From NCBI RefSeq assembly GCF_012027615.1, contig NZ_SNUT01000003.1, positions 186,001 through 250,000 on the forward strand: DNA of 64,000 bases. The letters run 5' to 3'. Each line of letters starts with the position of its first letter. The stretch's first letter is position 1. Both the position numbers and the translations under genes were made by a program. The notes beneath the pieces are model-generated. The model saw nothing but the letters and a program-made list of their open reading frames with translations. It was not told where the DNA came from and ran no database searches. This DNA is from Thermococcus sp. 21S7 (GTDB lineage Archaea > Methanobacteriota_B > Thermococci > Thermococcales > Thermococcaceae). Positions 59,276 to 64,000 of the stretch are shown piece by piece.

Positions 59276-60346
59276 ATGTGGGAACTCCTAGTGGTGGCGG
59301 CAGTATCTATTGCGCTTGCATACTACGTCAAAGACGTTTCTGGCAAGCTCCTAGCAAGACATTTTGAGTTGAAGAACGAGATTGGAACCCTGGACGAAAG
59401 GCTCACACGAACCACGTCCGAAATCAACAAAAAGATAAGGCAAATCGAGAGTAACCTGGCTTCCAGCTCCCTCCAGTCCGAGACGAACTTGAGCAGAAGA
59501 ATAGGCGAGATAGAGGAAAAGCTGAGGGCGATAGAGAAGAACCTGACCAACCTCAAAAATCTTGAAACGAAGGTGGAATACCGCTTTGGGGAGATTTCAT
59601 CCACCCTCCGTGAACTTCAGAATAGGGTTGCCCAGGTGGACGATCAGCTGGAGGGCATCAAGGACGAAATAAAAGACGAGGTCAAAAGCGAGGTGCTGGA
59701 GGAACTCCAAGATGAAATCGAACACCTTGAGGAAACCATAGAAAGAAGAAAAAACGAGGAGCTTGAAGAGTTCCTAGAACTCATCAAGGCGGCGGTCACC
59801 CTCCAGCCGGAGAAGCTCCAGGAGGGACTTGCAGAGACAAAAAAGGCCCTCCTTTCAATGAGGGACATAGCCAAAGTTTACGTCCTGACCGGAAGCGGAA
59901 CTGAGGAGTTCTACGAGGTGAAGGGTTCGCTCGTCGAACTGCTGAAAAACCTTCGGAAGCTTGCAGTTGTTTCCGTTCCGGAGGAATCAATATACTCCCT
60001 ATTCAATGACGTTATAGTCAGCGTCAAAAGGCTTGATCTGCCGATGAAGGTATCCCACAACGGTAGGGAAAAGGAACTCAACCCGGAGAGGAGCTTTATC
60101 CAGATACACAAGCTCGTATACGCAACGATAGAGAAGCTTGAAGAAATATCCGAAATGATTCAAGAACCGATCCCAGTGACCCCGATTGAGAAGGAATTCT
60201 ACGAAAAGCTCAGAATACAGTTTGAAGAGCTCCAAAAGCTAGAACAGCAGGTGAACGAGTTACTGCTGAGACTGTCACCTCCCAAGGGATCGGAGAAAGA
60301 AACAAAAGAACGCAGCATAGAGGAAATTCTGGAGGAACTCCTTTAG
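59276..60346 (+). CDS. Membrane-anchored coiled-coil protein
   Basis: About 356 residues: one N-terminal membrane helix (ELLVVAAVSIALAYYV), then a coiled coil from about residue 25 to 165 with heptad-spaced Leu/Ile (LDERLTRTTSEINKKIRQIESNL, IGEIEEKLRAIEKNLTNLKNLE, VDDQLEGIKDEIKDEV). A helical globular domain with an alpha/beta element follows (DIAKVYVLTGSGTEEFYEVKG), ending in a second short coil. GGTGAT 4 nt before ATG 59276 fixes the start. It lies next to cheW and mcp (convergent, 4-bp overlap), so a scaffold or receptor-like role in taxis is conceivable; no family recognised. Confidence 0.7.
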   Translation: MWELLVVAAVSIALAYYVKDVSGKLLARHFELKNEIGTLDERLTRTTSEINKKIRQIESNLASSSLQSETNLSRRIGEIEEKLRAIEKNLTNLKNLETKVEYRFGEISSTLRELQNRVAQVDDQLEGIKDEIKDEVKSEVLEELQDEIEHLEETIERRKNEELEEFLELIKAAVTLQPEKLQEGLAETKKALLSMRDIAKVYVLTGSGTEEFYEVKGSLVELLKNLRKLAVVSVPEESIYSLFNDVIVSVKRLDLPMKVSHNGREKELNPERSFIQIHKLVYATIEKLEEISEMIQEPIPVTPIEKEFYEKLRIQFEELQKLEQQVNELLLRLSPPKGSEKETKERSIEEILEELL

Positions 60347-60783
60347 AACTCCTCCCCGAGAAGTTTGTCCAGGTCAAGCATTATGAGCAGTCTCTCGCCC
60401 TCGTTTATTTTGGCAATGCCCTTTATGTACCTTATATCCACCCTGCTCGTGAGAGTCTTTGGTGGCTGCTCAATCTGCTCATCGGTCAGCGTTATAACGT
60501 CAGAGACTGAATCCACGATTATTCCGACGATCTCATCCTTTACCTCTGCTATTATGATTTTTTTCCGGGACAGGTCATCATCCGGTTCATAGTAGCCGAG
60601 CAGCTTCTTCAGATTGACGACCGTTGTTATCTGCCCGCGAAGGTTTATGACCCCTTCAACGAAGTCAGGGGCGTTCGGAACCCTCGTTATCGGCATCATC
60701 TCCTTGATCTCCCGTACTTTAGATATGTCCAGGCAGAACTCTTCGCTTCCGACCATAAACGCAACAACCTGCACTTCACTCAT
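60343..60783 (-). CDS. cheW: Chemotaxis adaptor CheW
   Basis: 146 residues, the usual CheW length. The conserved segments are [25 protein letters not shown] at the N-terminus (in part), [21 protein letters not shown], then VVNLKKLLG and [13 protein letters not shown]. It bridges the receptor encoded just upstream (4-nt overlap with mcp) and the CheA kinase, whose gene is not in this window. GGGGGTGATTCC precedes ATG 60783. Confidence 0.94.
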   Translation of the reverse strand: MSEVQVVAFMVGSEEFCLDISKVREIKEMMPITRVPNAPDFVEGVINLRGQITTVVNLKKLLGYYEPDDDLSRKKIIIAEVKDEIVGIIVDSVSDVITLTDEQIEQPPKTLTSRVDIRYIKGIAKINEGERLLIMLDLDKLLGEEF

Positions 60784-62021
60784 GGAATCACCCCCTTCAT
60801 GCGGTTGAGGATGGAGACAGACCTGTCAAGTAGTTCGTTGATTTCAGTTAAAGTGTTTTCTATCTCGTCAAGGCCTCTCGAAAACTCCAGCATGGAATCA
60901 GACATCTCAGAGAGCCTGTCCTGAAGGGCCCTCTGAACTGAGTAGACCCTATCCATGGTGTCCATTATCATCTGTACAGATTGAGCCTGTCCATCGATGC
61001 TGTCGGAGAGATCCTTTATCATGCCCGCGGTCTCGTTAGCCCTTCTGGCTATGTCGTCAAAGGCCGCTATCAGCTCCTGAACGGCCTCCCGTATCTCGGA
61101 GGTAACTGAGAATTCCCTTTCAATCGAATTGACTACCGTGTCTATGCTCCGCTGCATGTTGACTATTAGAGAGGAGATTTGTTCCGTTGATTTCTTGGCC
61201 TGATCAGCCAGTTCCCTTATGTTCTCTGCAACTACAGCAAAACCCCTTCCGTACTCCCCACTCCTGGCGGCTTCTATAGAGGCGTTTAATGCCAAAAGGT
61301 TCGTCTGGTCTGCAATCGATGAGATAACCCCTACTATCTCACCTATCCGCTTTGACTGCTCAACGAGTGTGGAAATCGCCTGCTCCATTTCCCGGTTTAC
61401 TTCGGTTATATTTGCAACGTTCAGGGCAACATTGTCCGATATCTCTTTGCCCTTCTCCGCCATGGTGGCGGTCTCCAGGGCGTACTCCTTGAGCGCCTGC
61501 GCCTGGGTGTTCATCTCCTCTATACCCGCGGTCAGCGTCTCGATGTAGTCCCCGAGCTCAGCCGTGGTGGAGCGTTCCTCTTCAAAATTCCCCAGAAGTT
61601 CGTTCGCATCGAAGGGGACCGTCATGGTTGGAACGCTAGACACCAATTCCTTAGTCCTGGAGAGAAGCTCCAGGGAGTCTTCCAGCGAGGGGAGAAGTTC
61701 AGACCGCATTCTATCCCATGCGGGGCTTCCCTCCGCTTTGGGTATTTTCAGCATTTCTTCCAGCCGGAGGAACCGAATCCGGAGTTCTTCATCAAAATCT
61801 TCCAGATTTGGGGAGACTCCCTCCATGAGGGAATCCAAAGCCTGAGAACACTTCAAGATTACGGTCTTCAGTTCCCTGTCCGAGAGCAAACTCACGGCGA
61901 GGGATAACATAAGACCGAGTAGGAATCCAGCGAGGGGGCTAAAGTAGACGGTTCCAAGAACGGCCAGCAGGGGCACTCCCAATCCGAGTATCCACATGAC
62001 TGACGCCTTCACCACCCTCAT
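60780..62021 (-). CDS. Methyl-accepting chemotaxis protein without extracellular sensor
   Basis: 413 residues. Two closely spaced membrane helices at the N-terminus ([20 protein letters not shown] and [17 protein letters not shown]) leave no external domain. A helical linker of about 100 residues leads to the MCP signalling domain with the highly conserved hairpin tip ([39 protein letters not shown]). No HAMP domain is obvious. It may sense a membrane or internal state such as energy or redox. It is co-transcribed with cheW. ATG 62021 is chosen; TTG 62027 is an alternative. Confidence 0.9.
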   Translation of the reverse strand: MRVVKASVMWILGLGVPLLAVLGTVYFSPLAGFLLGLMLSLAVSLLSDRELKTVILKCSQALDSLMEGVSPNLEDFDEELRIRFLRLEEMLKIPKAEGSPAWDRMRSELLPSLEDSLELLSRTKELVSSVPTMTVPFDANELLGNFEEERSTTAELGDYIETLTAGIEEMNTQAQALKEYALETATMAEKGKEISDNVALNVANITEVNREMEQAISTLVEQSKRIGEIVGVISSIADQTNLLALNASIEAARSGEYGRGFAVVAENIRELADQAKKSTEQISSLIVNMQRSIDTVVNSIEREFSVTSEIREAVQELIAAFDDIARRANETAGMIKDLSDSIDGQAQSVQMIMDTMDRVYSVQRALQDRLSEMSDSMLEFSRGLDEIENTLTEINELLDRSVSILNRMKGVIP

Positions 62022-62048
62022 CCCCAACGTCCTTTATTTGTTTATGCT

Positions 62049-62066
62049 GGATAAAAGATTTTCGTC
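62049..62066 (-). promoter_or_regulatory. BRE/TATA promoter of the mcp-cheW operon
   Basis: Minus-strand GACGAAAATCTTTTATCC; the TATA centre is about 34 nt upstream of ATG 62021, so the leader is very short. Confidence 0.5.
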
Positions 62067-62121
62067 TGTAGGTAATAACCATTAATACGAGTTACAATAA
62101 TAATCAAAGGAATCGTAACGG

Positions 62122-62153
62122 CCTACCTATGCACCTACACAACCATCTACACA
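62122..62153. repeat. Three direct repeats with 12-bp spacing in the mcp-cheR intergenic region
   Basis: CTAC occurs at 62123, 62135 and 62147, exactly 12 bp apart, with similar flanks (CCTACCTATG, CCTACACAAC, TCTACACACA). A reverse copy, GTAGGT, lies at 62068-62073 near the mcp promoter. Possibly binding sites for a regulator of both divergent operons. Confidence 0.4.
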
Positions 62154-62244
62154 CAAAGATTTTTTATTTCAAATTCGATAAAGAATTTGTAAACTTTCCA
62201 AGGGACAGTGTTCCGATTACAAAATTTCCAGCAGGGGGGAGAGA

Positions 62245-63108
62245 ATGAACAAGACCCTTGACCCGGGGTATTTGGGGATCAAGCAGGAGCTGTTCAGGCA
62301 TCTGAAAGTTAACAAGGATGCCTACAAAGACTCATACCTAATCCGAAGGATAAGGGCCAGAATGAGAAAACTGGGTATATCAGACTACGCTGAATATTAT
62401 CGGATTATCCGGACGAACAAAAAGGAACTGGATGAGCTCCTGCTTACGGTAGCCATTAACGTGACGGAGTTTTTCAGGGATCCCGTGGTATGGAAAACGT
62501 TCGAGAGAAAGGTTCTCCCGGAACTCATCGAGACAAAGAAAAACCAGAGGATGTCCACCATAAGGATTTGGAGTGCCGCGTGCTCCACTGGGCAGGAACC
62601 TTACTCAATAGCCATGACCCTCCACGAAACGCTTGGGGACAGGCTGGGGGGATTCAGAGTGAGCATACTGGCGACGGACATAGACCGCGAGGCACTGGCG
62701 GTTGCTATGAGGGGAGAGTACCCCGCGGAGGTTGTGGAAAAGCAGATACCCCGCCACATGGTGGCCAAGTACTTTGTGAAGGTGGGGGATGAGAGGTACC
62801 GCGTGTCACCCAGAATCCGGAACCTCATAAAGTTTCAGCAGTTCAACCTCTTCAGCACCAGATACCCTCGGGGATTCGATGTAATCTTCATCCGGAACGT
62901 GCTTATCTACATAAAGCGGGAGGCCCAGGAGGAGATATTTAAAAAGTTGTACGACTCCCTCGAAGATCACGGGTATCTCATCCTCGGAAAAACCGAGACG
63001 ATACTCGGGGATTCCACCCGACTCTTCAAGTTATACGACCTCGTGGCTAGAATCTATAAAAAGAATCTGGAGGTGAAAGGATATGGCAAAGGTTTTGGTG
63101 GTAGATGA
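62245..63108 (+). CDS. cheR: Chemotaxis receptor methyltransferase CheR
   Basis: 287 residues. The small N-terminal helical domain (KDAYKDSYLIRRIRARMRKLGISDYAEYY) is followed by the SAM-binding domain with the CheR signatures VAINVTEFFRDPVVW, WSAACSTGQEPYSIAM, ILATDIDREAL and DVIFIRNVLIYI. It methylates glutamates on receptors to adjust sensitivity. ATG 62245 follows GGGGGGAGAG. The 3' end overlaps cheY by 26 nt. Confidence 0.94.
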   Translation: MNKTLDPGYLGIKQELFRHLKVNKDAYKDSYLIRRIRARMRKLGISDYAEYYRIIRTNKKELDELLLTVAINVTEFFRDPVVWKTFERKVLPELIETKKNQRMSTIRIWSAACSTGQEPYSIAMTLHETLGDRLGGFRVSILATDIDREALAVAMRGEYPAEVVEKQIPRHMVAKYFVKVGDERYRVSPRIRNLIKFQQFNLFSTRYPRGFDVIFIRNVLIYIKREAQEEIFKKLYDSLEDHGYLILGKTETILGDSTRLFKLYDLVARIYKKNLEVKGYGKGFGGR

Positions 63109-63445
63109 CGCCGCCTTCATGAGAATGCTGCTGAAAAAGATACTCACCCAGGGCGGCCATCAGGTCGTCGGGGAGGCCAGCAACGGCAAGGAGGCCGTGG
63201 AGAAGTACCAGCAGGTCAAACCGGACGTGGTCACCATGGACATAGTTATGCCAGAAATGGACGGGATAACTGCTGTCCAGGAAATAAAGAAAATCGACCC
63301 CAACGCCAAGATCATCATGATAACAGCGGTGGGTCAGGAAGGGAAGGTCATGGAAGCACTCAAGGCAGGGGCCTCCGGCTACATCGTGAAGCCATTCCAG
63401 GCTCCCAAGGTACTTGAGGAGATAAACAGAGTGCTATCGAGTTAG
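63083..63445 (+). CDS. cheY: Chemotaxis response regulator CheY
   Basis: 120 residues, a stand-alone receiver domain. Acidic pocket D8-D9, phosphoacceptor D53 ([11 protein letters not shown]), switch T81 (IMITAVG) and K103 (IVKPF) are all present. Phosphorylated CheY alters archaellum rotation through the archaeal adaptor CheF. It sits between cheR and cheB in one operon. Confidence 0.95.
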   Translation: MAKVLVVDDAAFMRMLLKKILTQGGHQVVGEASNGKEAVEKYQQVKPDVVTMDIVMPEMDGITAVQEIKKIDPNAKIIMITAVGQEGKVMEALKAGASGYIVKPFQAPKVLEEINRVLSS

Positions 63446-63456
63446 GGTGGGCTACG

Positions 63457-64000
63457 ATGGCAGCCGGCTCGCCGCTGAGAAAGAAAATCAGGGTGATGGT
63501 GGTAGACGACTCCGCGTTCATGAGAAAGATCATTAGGGACATTGTAAACTCCGATTCCGAGCTTGAGGTATGCTGCGAAGCCCGTGATGGCATCGAAGCC
63601 ATAAACCTTGCCAAAATTCACAAGCCGGATGTAATAACCTTGGACATAGAAATGCCTAGAATGAACGGTCTCGATGCATTGAGAGTTATAATGAAACAGA
63701 ACCCCACTCCCGTCATCATGGTGAGCGCCCTCACCCGAGAGGGCGCGGAGGCTACGATAAAAGCCCTCGAATATGGTGCAATAGACTTCATACCCAAACC
63801 AAGCTCTTCAATATCTTTGAACATGAGGGAGATGCGGGAGGAAATCATTTCGAAGATAAAGGAGGCCGCAAAGGTTCCACGGAGGTTCCTCGAACTCAGA
63901 AGAACCCGGCTGTTGAGGATTCAAAAAAGCAAGAGAAAAAGACCCGGCATAACGGCAAAAACGGTCGTTGCTATGGCTTCCTCGACGGGCGGGCCCCAGT
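63457..64000 (+). CDS. cheB: Chemotaxis methylesterase CheB (partial, C-terminus beyond window)
   Basis: 181 residues seen; the gene runs off the right edge. The receiver domain has D17-D18 and phosphoacceptor D63 ([11 protein letters not shown]), T/S switch region VSALT and K in PKPSS. A basic linker leads into the esterase domain, whose nucleophile-containing start ([11 protein letters not shown]) is just visible. It removes methyl groups added by CheR. ATG 63457 follows GGGTGGGC, 11 nt after the cheY stop. Confidence 0.93.
   Translation, partial: MAAGSPLRKKIRVMVVDDSAFMRKIIRDIVNSDSELEVCCEARDGIEAINLAKIHKPDVITLDIEMPRMNGLDALRVIMKQNPTPVIMVSALTREGAEATIKALEYGAIDFIPKPSSSISLNMREMREEIISKIKEAAKVPRRFLELRRTRLLRIQKSKRKRPGITAKTVVAMASSTGGPQ

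Overview
The window comes from a hyperthermophilic euryarchaeon of the order Thermococcales, most likely Thermococcus. The evidence is: ADP-forming acyl-CoA synthetase, archaeal-type PEP carboxylase and TmcA genes; three proteins ending in the Thermococcaceae CGP-CTERM tail; BRE/TATA promoters; GGTGAT-type ribosome binding sites; and a GC-rich, tightly packed gene layout. No rRNA, tRNA, CRISPR array or insertion sequence was recognised.

Layout. 1-2.0 kb: two secreted, Asn/Thr- and Cys-containing proteins in relatively AT-rich DNA, the first cut by the window edge. 2.2-6.1 kb: a frameshifted cysteine synthase gene, a small membrane protein, a tandem DUF257-like pair and an MFS transporter. 6.1-10.3 kb (minus): ADP-forming acyl-CoA synthetase beta and alpha, a sugar-isomerase-like TIM barrel and an MgtE/SLC41 transporter, with two PhoU/TrkA-C proteins diverging from the transporter. 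11.7-13.5 kb: an exported protein, endonuclease III and a hypothetical. 13.6-16.7 kb: a PadR regulator with a palindromic operator, a drug-type ABC exporter and small membrane proteins. 16.7-29.3 kb: phosphoglycerate kinase, a large Mrr-like/PepSY-like protein, a secreted metallophosphoesterase, a complete ABC importer (ATPase, fused permease, lipoprotein) and a CGP-CTERM surface protein. 29.4-36 kb: TyrRS, an Lrp regulator, a zinc-finger helicase and membrane proteins.

35.7-38.6 kb is a complete biotin-uptake module (EcfT, EcfA, BirA, BioY). birA and bioY diverge from one promoter region carrying a BirA-like operator. 38.6-42.2 kb holds a secreted protein, a degenerate MobA-like protein, PEP carboxylase and a membrane protein.

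42.4-46.9 kb is a strikingly AT-rich island and the best candidate for an unusual system. A PD-(D/E)XK nuclease fused to an N6-adenine methylase and a two-TRD specificity subunit flank an unrecognised protein with a HEPN-type RNxxxH motif. There is no HsdR motor. Two short coupled ORFs lead the operon, and the methylase N-terminus seems broken or mis-started.

47-57.6 kb returns to core genes: an S9 peptidase, three related membrane proteins, TmcA, two NYN-domain proteins (one lacking its catalytic acids), a CaCA exchanger and a thiamine-type binding protein with a CGP-CTERM tail. 57.6-64 kb is the start of a chemotaxis (probably archaellum) locus: a methyltransferase, an EarA-like winged-helix protein, a membrane coiled-coil protein, CheW and an MCP without an external sensor (minus), and CheR, CheY and the start of CheB (plus). 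The long intergenic region at 58955-59275 carries a strong palindrome.
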